DNA of 64,000 bases. It comes from Arion vulgaris (Eukaryota; Mollusca; Gastropoda; Stylommatophora; Arionidae). How positions within the stretch are numbered: the first letter of the stretch is position 1; the number at the start of each line of letters is the position of its first letter. Under the pieces are notes generated by a model, which was not told where the DNA came from, made no database searches, and saw only the letters and a list, made by a program, of their open reading frames with translations. Position numbers and translations under genes: made by a program. Below, one piece after another: positions 21,201 through 31,623 of this stretch. The DNA is taken from positions 63,417,644 to 63,481,643 of the forward strand of contig CM036756.1 of NCBI GenBank assembly GCA_020796225.1, given 5' to 3'.

Positions 21201-21600
21201 ATCATCATTGGCCTCTTTGTTTCAGGAGACAATAGGTCTTGCGTGAACGTAGTTTGTTCTTCGCTAAATCACAACGTTTCATGTAACTGTAATGACCTAT
21301 TCTGGAGTGGCAATCCTTGCCACAGTTGCTGCAGGTAAAACTGGAGACTGGAGCTGATACATAGGATGTTCTCTCTGCTCTCTGTGCTCTCTTTTTCCTC
21401 CACATGTGATGTTTATCTTCTTTTCTTTTTCAGCCGCCCCCCACTGCCGCTCGCCATGCTTGCCTGTCTTTGGCCAGTCGCTCCCATTGTTCTTTGTCTC
21501 TGCCGCATGAAGTTAGATCCCGCTTGTGGTGTCAATGAAGCGTAATAATGGGCGCCTATGCTGTCTAGCACCAGATTGCTGAAATACGACCCACATTATC
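21201..21600 (-). mobile_element. NL-z C terminus, nested in NL-a
   Basis: The minus strand carries DKEQWERLAKDRQAWRAAVG and then a 66-codon frame (21205-21405) with SSFTCSNCGKDCHSRIGHYS. This Cys/His tail is typical of some non-LTR polyproteins. It lies antiparallel inside the NL-a element, whose sequence resumes at about 21600. Confidence 0.88.
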
Positions 21601-21755
21601 ACACGCACGTTGGATACGTTACAAATAAATGTTTACGAAGAATACTGCAAATTATCTGACCAAATACGATAACAAATTAACAGCTTTTAAATCGATTTAA
21701 AAACTGAGCCATATTGAAGAGCATCATTAAAAGATGAAGATAGAGGAAGATTGGT

Positions 21756-21833
21756 TATGTATGTTGTATGTTGTATGTTGTATGTTGTATGTTGTATGTT
21801 GTATGTTGCATGTTGTATGTTGTATGTTGCATG
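21756..21833. repeat. TATGTTG 7-bp x 11
   Basis: Eleven 7-bp units, with TGCATGT variants near the end. Confidence 0.95.
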
Positions 21834-21865
21834 CAAGTAGGGACATCATTGGCAAGGACATTTCT

Positions 21866-21945
21866 ACAGTGGACAACGGATGGGAACAGTGGACAACGGA
21901 TGGGAACAGTGGACAACGGATGGGAACAGTGGATAGCGGATGGGA
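21866..21945. repeat. 20-bp x 4
   Basis: Unit ACAGTGGACAACGGATGGGA. The last unit reads GGATAGC, matching the NL-a coding sequence TADGK that follows. Confidence 0.95.
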
Positions 21946-21965
21946 AAAGAAGGTCGGTGTGTCTA

Positions 21966-22447
21966 GAAGAAACACGGAGAAGAGTTGCGGAAAGAGAGTT
22001 CAAAGGTTGTGATCTGACATGGGAAACATGGAGAAGAGTTGTGGAAAGAGAGTTCAAAGGTTGTGGTCTGACATGGGAAACACGGAGAAGAGTTGTGGAA
22101 AGAGAGTTCAAAGGTTGTGGTCTGACATGGGAAACACGGAGAAGAGTTGTGGAAAGAGAGTTCAAAGGTTGTGGTCTGACATGGGAAACATGGAGAAGAG
22201 TTGTGGAAAGAGAGTTCAAAGGTTGTGGTCTGACATGGGAAACACGGAGAAGAGTTGCGGAAAGAGAGTTCAAAGGTTGTGGTCTGACATGGGAAACACG
22301 GAGAAGAGTTGTGGAAAGAGAGTTCAAAGGTTGTGGTCTGACATGGGAAACATAGAGAAGAGTTGTGGAAAGAGAGTTCAAAGATTGTGGTCTGACATGG
22401 GAAACACGGAGAAGAGTTGCGGAAAGTTCAAAGGTTGTGGGAAACAA
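21966..22447. repeat. 54-bp x about 9, coding-derived
   Basis: Unit GGGAAACATGGAGAAGAGTT plus GTGGAAAGAGAGTTCAAAGG plus TTGTGGTCTGACAT. It is 18 codons long (ETWRRVVEREFKGCGLTW), so the frame is kept and long repetitive frames exist on both strands. Units differ at ACACGG/ACATGG and TTGTGG/TTGCGG. Confidence 0.97.
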
Positions 22448-22495
22448 TTAGTAAAAAGTCGACAGGATGGCAAGAATGAAAAATTCTTGTAGAAG

Positions 22496-22993
22496 CCGTA
22501 TGTGTCTAACAGAACACAAAGAACATAATAAAATGGTAATTAATATTCAAAAAAAGTAAACGAAAAAGAATCCGAGAAAACATATTCCATGATGAAAACC
22601 ATTTCTCCTTTCAAGGTCAGAGAAATCAGCATATTCAATATCATTTGAGGGGGTGAGGGAAGGAGGAATAGTTTTGTAACTCCCCAATGACTGGTGTGTG
22701 AAACTCCCACAATCGCCGATGTTTTGGAATGTTCTAGTTATTAAGGCATCGGCCATTTGCATTCCAGTCAAGGACATGATCTGTTCGCCACAATGTCATT
22801 TTTTGTTCTCAACAAAGAACTGCTTCAGAACTTGAAAAAGAAATTTTTTGACGGATCTAACGTTTTTCAAAAAAATCTGTCCCTATGGAGTACATCGAAA
22901 ATGTTGAAGTTTCTCATTAATAATCAAATTAATTCATTGTCCTGGCCTATGATTTCACTAAACTCGAAACACAGGGTAGAGAATCCCGTATAT
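22496..22993. other. no recognised feature
   Basis: AT-rich with short frames. No splice-bounded exon was identified. Confidence 0.35.
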
Positions 22994-23311
22994 CAGGGGT
23001 TCTCAAAGGGTGTGCCCAGGCGCACCAGTGTGCCCTGTGATATTCCTATGTGTGCCCTAGGAAATTATAGATCAGGGGTCGAGACCGCAGTGCCAGCGGG
23101 CACCAGGGTAAAAAATTGCCAAGACACATCAGGCCCATCCTTCTCATAGACAGAAACTAAATCATGAATAAAGGTACGTAAGATTTTCTAATTATATTTG
23201 TATTTCTTTGTTTTTTTGTCTTTGATTTATAAAATGTATGTGTATCGTCCTCCGATGATTGTTCATAGGACGTCAAGTGTGCCAGTCCTTCAAAACGTTT
23301 GAGAACCACTT
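22994..23311. mobile_element. hAT-like MITE (318 bp)
   Basis: Ends CAGGGGTTCTCAAAGGGTGT and CGTTTGAGAACCACTT form an inverted repeat of the CAGTGGTTCTCAAA type common in hAT elements. Subterminal GTGTGCC motifs occur on both sides. The 8-bp flanks (CCGTATAT / CCATAGAG) are only partly alike, so the insertion is old. Confidence 0.75.
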
Positions 23312-23438
23312 CCATAGAGAAAGGTTGACAGTCCACACGGCCCATTAATTAAAGTGTTTAGACTCATTGGTCAGTTCAAAAGGAATTACTCGTGTAGTAA
23401 TACAATTACCAAAAGTGTACATCCCATTTACTCAACTC

Positions 23439-23503
23439 CTTGTAGACCAAGAGCCACATTAAGTGACATTTTTACTCTAAATGGTGTTTGCCCTGGTCCA
23501 CTA
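23439..23503. mobile_element. small MITE, TIR TAGTGGACCA type, copy 1
   Basis: TTGTAGACCAAGAGCCACAT ... TGTTTGCCCTGGTCCACTA: inverted ends around GGACCA. A longer copy is at 61343-61470 with shared interior words (TAAGTG, TTCTAAA, TTTGCCCTGGTC). Confidence 0.55.
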
Positions 23504-23669
23504 AAAACTGTTTTTAATGTAGTAAACGCACACAAGAAGTAACTATTTTTAACATAACAAAATAACTATACACTAATGGATACCAACAATTATCTCACTG
23601 CAGTCTGGCGCCGAGTGTTCACAGTTTCAGTTCAGGTTTTAAGTTCTGCTCCAAGTTTTCCAGCGTTTA

Positions 23670-23745
23670 GGCGTCTCTGTGGCAGTGAGGTAAGGTATTC
23701 GCCTCTCGCTTCACAGGTACCCGATTCGTTATCCGTCATCGTTAA
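23670..23745 (+). mobile_element. tRNA-like SINE head, truncated
   Basis: CTCTGTGGCAGTGAGGTAAG then CTCTCGCTTCACAGGTACCC and GATTCGTTATCC have A- and B-box-like spacing. The rest is cut off by the NL-e fragment that follows. Confidence 0.45.
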
Positions 23746-23995
23746 ATCATCAGTTACATCCCGAATCTATCTTCTCCGTGGTCTTCCTAATCTCTTCTTT
23801 GTCGGGATGACTTGTCCGTAATTGTCTTAACCAACCCTTAGTGCCTTTATATATGTCCAAAATACTTCAATTTTCTTATTCTTATTTGAAGCAACAACCA
23901 GGTTTCTTTGATTTTAAGTTTCTTCCTAATAAATATATTTGTTCTCTTCTCTATCTATGGTATACGGAGGGCGCTTCTGTAACACTTATATTCAA
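23746..23995 (-). mobile_element. NL-e group fragment
   Basis: The minus-strand sequence is co-linear with 46.3-46.57 kb (TCTTCTCCGTGGTCTTCC, ATATGTCCAAAATACTTCAA, GTATACGG). Only the C-terminal coding region is left, and it is frameshifted. Confidence 0.75.
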
Positions 23996-24025
23996 TAGCA
24001 TAAATATATTTAATTTAAGAGCTCA

Positions 24026-24450
24026 TTAAGGTACGTATCCTTTAAAGGACGTTGCTCCCTTTGCAGCGCATCTGAAATTCACTCTGTCTCTAGTCTGTTC
24101 ACCCACTTCGTCGATGGTCATATTCATGGTTTCTTTAATATCTTGTAGCCATCTTCTTCTTGGTCTGCCTCTGCGTCCTGGGACCCTGTCCTCTAATATT
24201 GTTCTCTCCAGGCCATCGTGACGCTTCATGTGACCAAAGTATCTATTTTTTCTGTATAGTATGTTGTTTATCAGCCAATTGTCTTTAACATTCAGTTCTA
24301 TCAGGACATCAGTGTTCTTTCTTTTTTCTGTCCATGGTATTCGTAGGATCTTTCTGTATCATTTAGTTTCGAAGGACTGGATTTTCATTCTTTTTTGTGT
24401 AATGGTCAATGATTCACAACCATAAGTAGCCACTGAAAAAATGCATGTTT
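24026..24450 (-). mobile_element. NL-e 3' end
   Basis: A 67-codon minus frame (24026-24229): KRHDGLERTILEDRVPGRRG, RPRRRWLQDIKETMN and YVP. Upstream remnants continue to about 24450. It is the mirror of the 11.24-11.46 kb copy. Confidence 0.9.
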
Positions 24451-25224
24451 AACGAAAATCGTCTGTGATATGAGACGAACACTGTTTACCAGTAGACAAT
24501 ATAAGAGCATGTTCGAGACAATCACTATCAGAATGATTCTAGAACAATCAAGGGAATGATTAGCAACTGTATCAATGACAATTGTTAACTTGAAAAGATT
24601 AACAATTATAGAATGTATAGAAGTATAGAAGGTAGATCATTATAAAAAATACTTGAGATGTTATAGAATAAAACATAGAAAATGTATGCAAATTATACCA
24701 GAATTTTATGAGAACGACAAATCCACAAATTTACACCCTTAGAACATTTCGAAACGAAAGTCGGCATCAGAACGAGATGTCTGATGTCCTAAAAATATTT
24801 CACAGGATTACTGACGTGCGATGCGATAAACAGCAAATGATGGTTAAAAAAAAGTAAAAGTACAAAACTAATTTTAGAAACGGCTGGAATATCTCAACTT
24901 TGCGAACGATCTGTGTCTTCAGGACATTTTTTAAAACACGATATGCTACTAACGTCGAACTTCTAACAGCAAGATGTGAAGCACAAAGACGGCAGGATAC
25001 ATTGTCGTGCTATTATGCAGAGAGGCGGTCGCATCAGGCGGAACCGTATGGTGGGCGCCATAAGCAGCGAAATCAAAATTACATTTGAAGGTTATTTTAA
25101 ATACAACAACATTTAAGGGGCGGTATTTCGAAGAATTGCATCATACTGAGAAAATACACCGCACGGCCCTGGCAGGATGTATAGCTAAATACATACATTA
25201 CCATTTGCCAAGTGAAATCATATG
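24451..25224. other. no recognised feature
   Basis: AT-rich. The word ACGAACACTGTTTACCAGTA at 24475 recurs at 28112, so both flanks may hold a fragment of one unassigned repeat. A frame at 24900-25088 has no recognisable motif. Confidence 0.35.
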
Positions 25225-25395
25225 AGGTTCTACCATATTCAGTTGGGTACCAACCAAGAACTGGGAAGAACGTGTGGTCAGTGTGATGTTAACCACATCA
25301 CCGGCAATTCTCCGTTGTCAAACATGTCTACCGGCCTAACACTGTACGTACGAATATACCTCATGGTATGAACACGGCTTCCTTTCCTTTTTTAT
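25225..25395 (+). mobile_element. SINE-G 3' part
   Basis: TTGGGTACCAACCAAGAACT, GGTCAGTGTGATGTTAACCA, CCGGCCTAACACTGTACG and CTCATGGTATGAACACGGCT parallel the SINE-G body. The head is missing. Confidence 0.75.
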
Positions 25396-25424
25396 TTAAT
25401 CAAAAAATTGTATTTACATTATAT

Positions 25425-26342
25425 TTAAGGGGTTATACTACTGACAGTTGGGTCATTATAGCTTATAGATATAGATTTTTCAAATTCATCATATTATGTT
25501 AGTATTGCATCTCTACAATCAAATTATGCAAAGAGTTTTTATTTATGATCCCGAAAAAATGCTTCAAAATTATTTTTCAACAGCCCTACCCTCTAAAAAT
25601 TCGCTATAGAAAATGTCTTCAATTGTCTTTCTTTGTCCCTAGATACAGTGTATGGCATTCAATTAACCCAATCGAGTCATGTATCATTGTAAAGCTTGAT
25701 CTGAGTACTAACAGATATATTAGATTTAATTAGGCTAGGCAATGACTGTATGCTGTAACGGACGATTTCCCTAACACTTTAGACTGAATTCACATTACAT
25801 TTTTAAAATGCAGTTTTCTCCCATTTGTAAATTTCATTAGTGTGGGTAATGTACGTTTTCCACCGTGAAAGAAATCTTTAAGATAGCAATATGAGATTTG
25901 GCCCTGACATATATCTATTAATATTGAAGCCCTTAGACAACAGAAAATGCACCTTTCTCGAACAAATAAATTTATATGAATTTTTTTATGAACCAAGGGG
26001 TCCTATTTTTGGCCGTGAATTGGGTAGGTCTTATTCGTTGCATCCCCAGAGATCAATTACATGTTACAGAACAATTTAAAGTTGTCAGCGGCCCAGAATA
26101 TTGGTATATTTAGGTTGTGCAGTCAAAAAAATTGCAATTGTTATTTATTTCACTCTGCTTGGAGAACGTACGGCGTTGTTTACAATCCAACATGGCCGCT
26201 GTTTCTATGGCAACCCGATAATTTATTGATGCAAAAGATATATAAATTTTCATTTTAGACCAACATAGTAGTAACTGCTATGTATCACCTAATTTTATTG
26301 AGAGATAAGAAAGTTGAGAAATCCTCTACCATAACCCCTTAA
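25425..26342. mobile_element. TTAA-flanked piggyBac-like nonautonomous element (910 bp)
   Basis: TTAA at 25425-25428 and 26339-26342 flank inverted ends GGGGTTATACTA and TACCATAACCCC. TTAA duplication with short G-rich ends is the piggyBac signature. No transposase-like frame is inside. The interior is AT-rich and contains an X-box-like GTTTCTATGGCAAC at 26201. Confidence 0.75.
26201..26214 (+). promoter_or_regulatory. X-box-like palindrome
   Basis: GTTTCTATGGCAAC fits the RFX/DAF-19 consensus RYYNYYATRRNRAC. It lies inside the TTAA element and follows CATGGCCGC. Function is unproven. Confidence 0.4.
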
Positions 26343-26899
26343 AGAAAAGACTAAAAGAACCGAATGTTTGCAAGATAGTTAAAAAAAATATAAACTAAAT
26401 TTGTTTCACGTGCAACGTAATTTTGATCTGATTTTTATTTCCTTTTCTTTAACCACTTTAAATTCAGGCGTAGTCACGGCACCGACTATTGCACCTCTGA
26501 TTGATTTTGCTTAAGGATTACGTTTTTTATCACTAGTGTCCGTCGACATTCAGGCGACCATGACTTCAAAATTACTTTTTAATTGATATTTCCTGTTCCC
26601 AAATGTTACAACCATGGAATTTTTTCGTTCACCGCTCCACATGCTCAGTGACCTATTGTAATGACTGAGTGGACACGCTATGAAAGGTATACATTTTTAA
26701 AACTAACTTAAATAATTACATAGCTGGATAATAAAAACACGTACAGAGTTGAAAATGGTCGCTTTGACATATACACTTCTGCACGAAAAAAGCTTTTCAA
26801 AATTCATCATTTCAGAGTTAAGCGTTTGTGCTGTGACACACGAAAAGACAATCAGTTTTATAATTAAGATTGCATTTATTCTTACTTCATTTCAAAATT
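26343..26899. other. no recognised feature
   Basis: AT-rich. The frame at 26749-27072 is partly repeat-derived. Nothing else is supported. Confidence 0.35.
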
Positions 26900-27292
26900 A
26901 TAACATTTTAAACTCGTCATTGCTTCATAGTTTTGCTGCAGTCTTCCTTCATATCGATAACATTTTAAACTCGTCATTGCTTCATAGTTTTGCTGCAGTC
27001 TTCCTTCATATCGATAACATTTTAACTCGTCATTGCTACATAGTTTGCTGCAGTCTTCCTTCATATCGATAACATTTAACTCGCCATTTCTAAGTTGCTG
27101 CGTCTTCCTTCTATCGATAACATTTTAATCGTCATTGCTTCATAGTTACTGCTCGTCTCATATCGATAACATTTTTAACTCGTCATTGCTTCATAGTTTT
27201 GCTGCAGTCTTCCTTCATATCGATAACATTTTTAACTCGTCATTGCTTCATAGTTTTACTGCAGTCGTCCCTCATATCGATAACATTTTTAA
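26900..27292. repeat. 57-bp x 7 minisatellite
   Basis: Unit AACTCGTCATTGCTTCATAG TTTTGCTGCAGTCTTCCTTC ATATCGATAACATTTTA. The middle units (27060-27180) carry many short deletions while outer units are clean. Two related units recur at 31.88-31.97 kb. Confidence 0.93.
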
Positions 27293-27676
27293 CTAAAAAT
27301 GTAAAAGCAATAACATCATGTTAAGACTGAGCTTCCAAATGCTGACAATTTATGGCATCTAAAACTGATGTCTTTCTGATCTCGGTGGCCTTTCTTTAAA
27401 AAAAAGTTCTCATTCCATCTAACTTCCACCCCTACATTCCCCCCCACATCGCTTACACATACTATTAGCATTTTCGCTTATTTTCTCACCTACATGGAAA
27501 TCTACATTAAGCTAAGTCTAATGCATACAAAATAGCATCGGATGGCGTAATCATTAGTTGTGGAATGAGAATTTGCAGCTCCGGTTTGTCTCATTTAAAT
27601 TTAAAAATAAAAACAAACCCAGCATGTTAGAGAAATCGGGCAGAGTTTGAGATAGACAGAATAAAAGTCTATATTT
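27293..27676. other. no recognised feature
   Basis: AT-rich, pyrimidine-rich around 27410-27460. No repeat family was recognised. Confidence 0.35.
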
Positions 27677-27971
27677 GAAATAAATAAATCGCCCATATGG
27701 TGTCGGGGCCCGTATGGTGCCGGGGAGCAAAGAATAGTACCACTGCGACCTACAAGGCATGTCGTAAAGGGCGGTTGGTGTAGGAACTAGGAAAGCTACC
27801 CTAGTAAATTAAAAGCATCACAGAAATCGAATGTGCTTGCCTACTTGTAGGAGCATAACTGGCACGACGTACAATCGCTCTTAAGCTCAGATCACATACA
27901 AATCACACAGAGTGGTTAACAGGTGATCGATATGGAGCGTTAGTAGAAGAAAAAGAAAAAGAAATAAACAA
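27677..27971 (+). mobile_element. SINE-A copy, probable TSD
   Basis: Plus-strand SINE-A: GTGCCGGGGAGCAAAGAATA, GTACCACTGCGACCTACAAG, GCATGTCGTAAAGGGCGG, TGGTTAACAGGTGATCGATA, tail AAGAAAAAGAAAAAG. Flanks GAAATAAATAA (27677) and GAAATAAACAA (27961) differ by one base. The A-rich tail makes the right boundary soft. Confidence 0.85.
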
Positions 27972-28197
27972 GCGTTTTTTAATGTTTGAAAATACGGAAT
28001 TATGGTAGACGTATGCGATCTATGTGATAGTCGCCCATTTACGTAAGTTGACATTGCCAGCATGAGAGCATTTGCAGAGTAGCTACTGCGAGAATACAAA
28101 GAAAATCATCTTTGACGAACACTGTTTACCAGTAGATAAATTCAGTGCAAAACTTAATTAAATATATCCACACTATTGTAAGAACGATATAGTCGGT

Positions 28198-29651
28198 AAA
28201 TAATGACAGAAGTAGAGTACACAATTGAAAAATAATAATGACAGAAGTAGAGTACACAATTGAAAAATATTAATGACAGAAGTAGAGTACACAATTGAAA
28301 AATAATAATGACAGAAGTAGAGTACACAATTGAAAAATATTAATGACAGAAGTAGAATACACAATTGAAAAATATTAATGACAGAAGTAGAGTACACAAT
28401 TGAAAAATATTAATGACAGAAGTAGAGTACACAATTGAAAAATAATAATGACAGAAGTAGAATACACAATTGAAAAATAATAATGACAGAAGTAGAGTAC
28501 ACAATTGAAAAATAATAATGACAGAAGTAGAGTACACAATTGAAAAATATTTAAAGACAGAAGTAGAGTACACAATTGAAAAATAATAATGACAGAAGTA
28601 GAATACACAATTGAAAAATAATAATGACAGAAGTAGAGTACACAATTGAAAAATATTAATGACAGAAGTAGAGTACACAATTTAAAAAAAATAATGACAG
28701 AAGTAGAGTACACAATTGAAAAATATTAATGACAGAAGTAGAGTACACAATTGAAAAATAATAATGACAGAAGTAGAGTACACAATTGAAAAATAATAAT
28801 GACAGAAGTAGAGTACACAATTGAAAAATATTAATGACAGAAGTAGAGTACACAATTGAAAAATATTAATGACAGAAGTAGAATCACAATTGAAAAATAA
28901 TAATGACAGAAGTAGAACACAATTAAAAATAATAATGACAGAAGTAGAGTACACAATTGAAAAATAATAATGACAGAAGTAGAGTACACAATTGAAAAAT
29001 ATTAATGACAGAAGTAGAATACACAATTGAAAAATATTAATGACAGAAGTAGAGTACACAATTGAAAAATAATAATGACAGAAGTAGAGTACACAATTGA
29101 AAAATAATAATGACAAGTAAGTAAGAAAAAAGCAGAAGTAGAGTACACAATTGAAATATAATAATGACAGAAGTAGAGTACACAATTGAAAAATATTAAT
29201 GACAGAAGTAGAGTACACAATTGAAAAATATTAATGACAGAAGTAGAGTACACAATTGAAAAAATATTAATGACAGAAGTAGAGTACACAATTGAAAAAT
29301 AATAATGACAGAAGTAGAGTACACAATTGAAAAATATTAATGACAGAAGTAGAGTACACAATTGAAAATAATAATGACAAGTAGAGTACACAATTGAAAA
29401 AATATTAATGACAGAAGTAGAGTACACAATTGAAAAATATTAATGACAGAAGTAGAGTACACAATTGAAAAAATATTAATGACAGAAGTAGAGTACACAA
29501 TTGAAAAAATATTAATGACAGAAGTAGAGTACACAATTGAAAAATAATAATGACAGAAGTAGAGTACACAATTGAAAAATAATAATGACAGAAGTAGAAT
29601 ACACAATTGAAAAATAATAATGACAGAAGTAGAGTACACAATTGAAAAATA
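28198..29651. repeat. 35-bp x about 41 satellite-like array
   Basis: Unit GACAGAAGTAGAGTACACAA TTGAAAAATAATAAT, with an ATTAAT variant interspersed and occasional AGAATAC. Short deletions cluster at 28883-28925 and 29370-29390. An aberrant unit lies at 29112-29135 (AAGTAAGTAAGAAAAAAGC). All long minus-strand frames here are repeat products. Confidence 0.98.
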
Positions 29652-29932
29652 TTTCATACATTTTTTATACAGATTTGTTAGTGCTTAATTGTTCGAACAT
29701 CATCACTACACATAGAACCAATTAGTCCATAAGTGCTCAGATATCCTCCTCAGTTTGTCTCTCAGCGTTTGGCAACTAACGACACCGGTTCTTTGTTGGT
29801 TTACTATTATTCTTTGACTACCATCATAGTGTTTTTGTGTAGCTTCCCTACATCTATCTTGTTCTTATTGCAGCCTAGTTAGTGTTGTAGTTTCACCACT
29901 ATTACTTGAATAAGTTACACGTCATTTCTTCC
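29652..29932. other. no recognised feature
   Basis: AT-rich unique sequence between a satellite and a foldback. No exon is supported. Confidence 0.3.
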
Positions 29933-30147
29933 CTAAAGTGCGCAATTGTAATATTTAAAATATTACACATCTTTTTATGATATATTAAATATTTAATTTT
30001 TATAAATTCTTTGATAAAAATTCCTCAAAATTTGGTCAAAAAAGCTGTTTTTTTTGGGGTGTGTTTACCCAAAAATTCATAAAAATGTAATATTTAATAT
30101 ATCCTTAAAATAATGTGTAATTAGATATTACAATTGCTTACCTTAGA
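29933..30147. mobile_element. foldback element, about 85-bp arms
   Basis: The left arm starts CTAAAGTGCGCAATTGTAAT. The right arm, reverse-complemented, starts CTAAGGTAAGCAATTGTAAT, and similarity continues through ATATATTAAATATT. The central loop is about 45 bp. It has no coding potential and is probably a MITE-like element. The superfamily is unknown. Confidence 0.7.
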
Positions 30148-30228
30148 GTGAAAATAGAATTCATTTATATTTATTAACTTCAGAGCCTTAGGGATTTGAA
30201 ATTTTGTGTTTGGCGGCCATCTTTTATT

Positions 30229-30242
30229 GTTTCCATGGCAAC
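30229..30242 (+). promoter_or_regulatory. X-box-like palindrome
   Basis: GTTTCCATGGCAAC matches RYYNYYATRRNRAC at every position and is near-palindromic. It is preceded by GGCGGCCATC, as the 26.2 kb site is preceded by CATGGCCGC. A CCCCCCTTAA at 30359-30368 could be a TTAA-element end, but no left end was found. Confidence 0.4.
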
Positions 30243-30414
30243 GCATTGACATTTTTTTTACTAATTTTTTTCTACTATTCTAAGTCATAATCTTTCAAAA
30301 TTGTTATACAAATTCTACATTAATACCAAAGCAACGAAAAAAGTTTCAAGAACAGAATCCCCCCTTAATCAGTTGTAAAATACAAAGCACACAGAGTGAC
30401 GAGAAGTTTGTGGG

Positions 30415-30545
30415 TCTTATTTGAAGCAAATCCCCAGGTTTCTTTGATTTTGAGTTCATTCTAAATAATTGCTTCTTAGTACTTTCTCTTCTCATGCTCC
30501 ATATTCTATATTTGTATATGTTAAATGTATATAAGTTATACATTT
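30415..30545 (-). mobile_element. NL-e group fragment
   Basis: TTATTTGAAGCAAATCCCCA and GGTTTCTTTGATTTTGAGTT are close to 23.88-23.93 and 46.45-46.49 kb. It is short and decayed. Confidence 0.6.
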
Positions 30546-30689
30546 ACTTGATTTTTTATTGTTTCTCTTCTTTTTCCAATTCTAGATTTTTTGCTTTTAT
30601 TTCGTTATTCGTTTTTAACCACATATTTCCTTTTTATACTCGTTGGAATATGTCTGTCGTAATCTATATGTAGTTTGCTGTGAAATTCG

Positions 30690-30805
30690 TCATTCGTGTT
30701 GTTTGATTGATAAAGGCCGAAATGTTGCTGTGTATTGTCATTGTTTTTGTATTTTGTAAAACTACAGTACTTTGTTATTACGTGTTTCGTCAAAATACAA
30801 AGCAG
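30690..30805 (+). repeat. repeat M copy (CGAAAC-type dispersed repeat)
   Basis: GATAAAGGCCGAAATGTTGC, TGTGTATTGTCATTG, TTTTTGTATTTTGTAAAACT and ACAGTACTTTG recur at 31.62-31.87 and 35.1 kb. The element class is unknown. Confidence 0.7.
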
Positions 30806-30934
30806 GACATCTAACGTACTAGTCGTTCTGTATCGTATACCATCAGTGTGAATCGGTACATCAATGGGAGTCTGTTGCAAATGTACACACTACATGAAAG
30901 TTGTTTTAGTGTATACGCTATACATACGACAATA

Positions 30935-31205
30935 ACGGAATAAGTAAAGGAACCCTTTTTCATACCTCGAGGTATATTGAGTAATACGTTGTAGACCCAT
31001 ATTTTTAATTGACGGCACAAGAAGAATGATGTGGTCAGCAATCAAGCCGGCCGCCTTTACTCCCCAGTACTTTTCCTGGTACGAAATTGAAGCTGGGTCG
31101 ACCTGAGAGCCGCTACCGTCGGAAAAGTATTCCACGCCCACTGTAGAATTGAACCCGAACCACTAGCATAAGGAACCAGTTTATTATCAACTACACTACT
31201 GCCGC
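30935..31205 (-). mobile_element. SINE-G copy
   Basis: The minus strand reads GCGGCAGTAGTGTAGTTGAT, a box-B-like GGGTTCAATTCTACAG, TCTCAGGTCGACCCAGCTTC and CTCGAGGTATGAAAAAGGGT. It is co-linear with 16.74 and 50.43 kb. Confidence 0.88.
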
Positions 31206-31402
31206 TGTAACATATAATGATAACTAATAGTATTTGATATCTATATTTGATATTGCATATATCACCTACATGAAGATAGTTGATGTCATACTGATAGAAT
31301 GAAAACTGTCTTGGACTGGTACATTGAAGAATACTGACTGAGAGAGACAACATGTCTTCTATAAAGGAATAACTAAAACAGTTGCTATAGAGACAGACTT
31401 AC

Positions 31403-31569
31403 CAGAGACGACTGACGACAGAATAGCGAACACAGCGGTGACTGTAATAACCACATTGATATGTAAATGTTGTGGGTCGAAGGTCATTTCCGTCTCTTCA
31501 GCGGATATGGAACATTGTAGAGCTTTGGATATCTTCTCATTACATTCTTGTTTGTTTCCTCAAGGCATT
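31403..31569 (-). CDS. candidate coding exon with hydrophobic N terminus
   Basis: On the minus strand a 167-bp segment is bounded by an acceptor (TGATTTCAG before 31569) and a strong donor (CTCTG then GTAAGT at 31402-31397). An ATG at 31487 opens 28 codons to the donor, leaving phase 1. They contain NVVITVTAVFAILSSVV, a hydrophobic stretch fit for a signal peptide or membrane anchor. The other two frames have stops, and three upstream ATGs give only short uORFs, so this would be 5' UTR plus first coding codons. No partner exon was found. It is the only host-gene candidate in the window and could still be a chance match. Confidence 0.4.
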
Positions 31570-31623
31570 CTGAAATCATGAAATACGTTATTAGACACTT
31601 TTAGAAATATATACAATAATGGT

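Larger units (their letters stand above)
21600..22495 (+). mobile_element. NL-a C-terminal region expanded by three arrays
   Basis: The plus strand resumes NL-a with TNKCLRRILQII and PNTITN. Three tandem arrays then follow (7, 20 and 54 bp), embedded in the coding order ...TADGKRRS..., ETRRRVVEREFKGCGLTWET..., and it finishes with ETISKKSTGWQE and ILVEAV. The surrounding order matches the normal C terminus, so the arrays grew inside the element. Confidence 0.85.

Noticed and set aside
21205..21405. C2H2 zinc-finger host gene
   Set aside because: The CxxCxxxCxSRIG pattern is the non-LTR C-terminal tail and is preceded by a matching DRxAWR motif.
21755..22447. 230-codon minus and 195-codon plus frames
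   Set aside because: Produced by the 54-bp array. The real coding ancestry is the plus-strand NL-a C terminus in one frame only.
28173..29657. Many 65-178 codon minus-strand frames
   Set aside because: All lie in the 35-bp array and shift frame with each indel. They are repeat artefacts.
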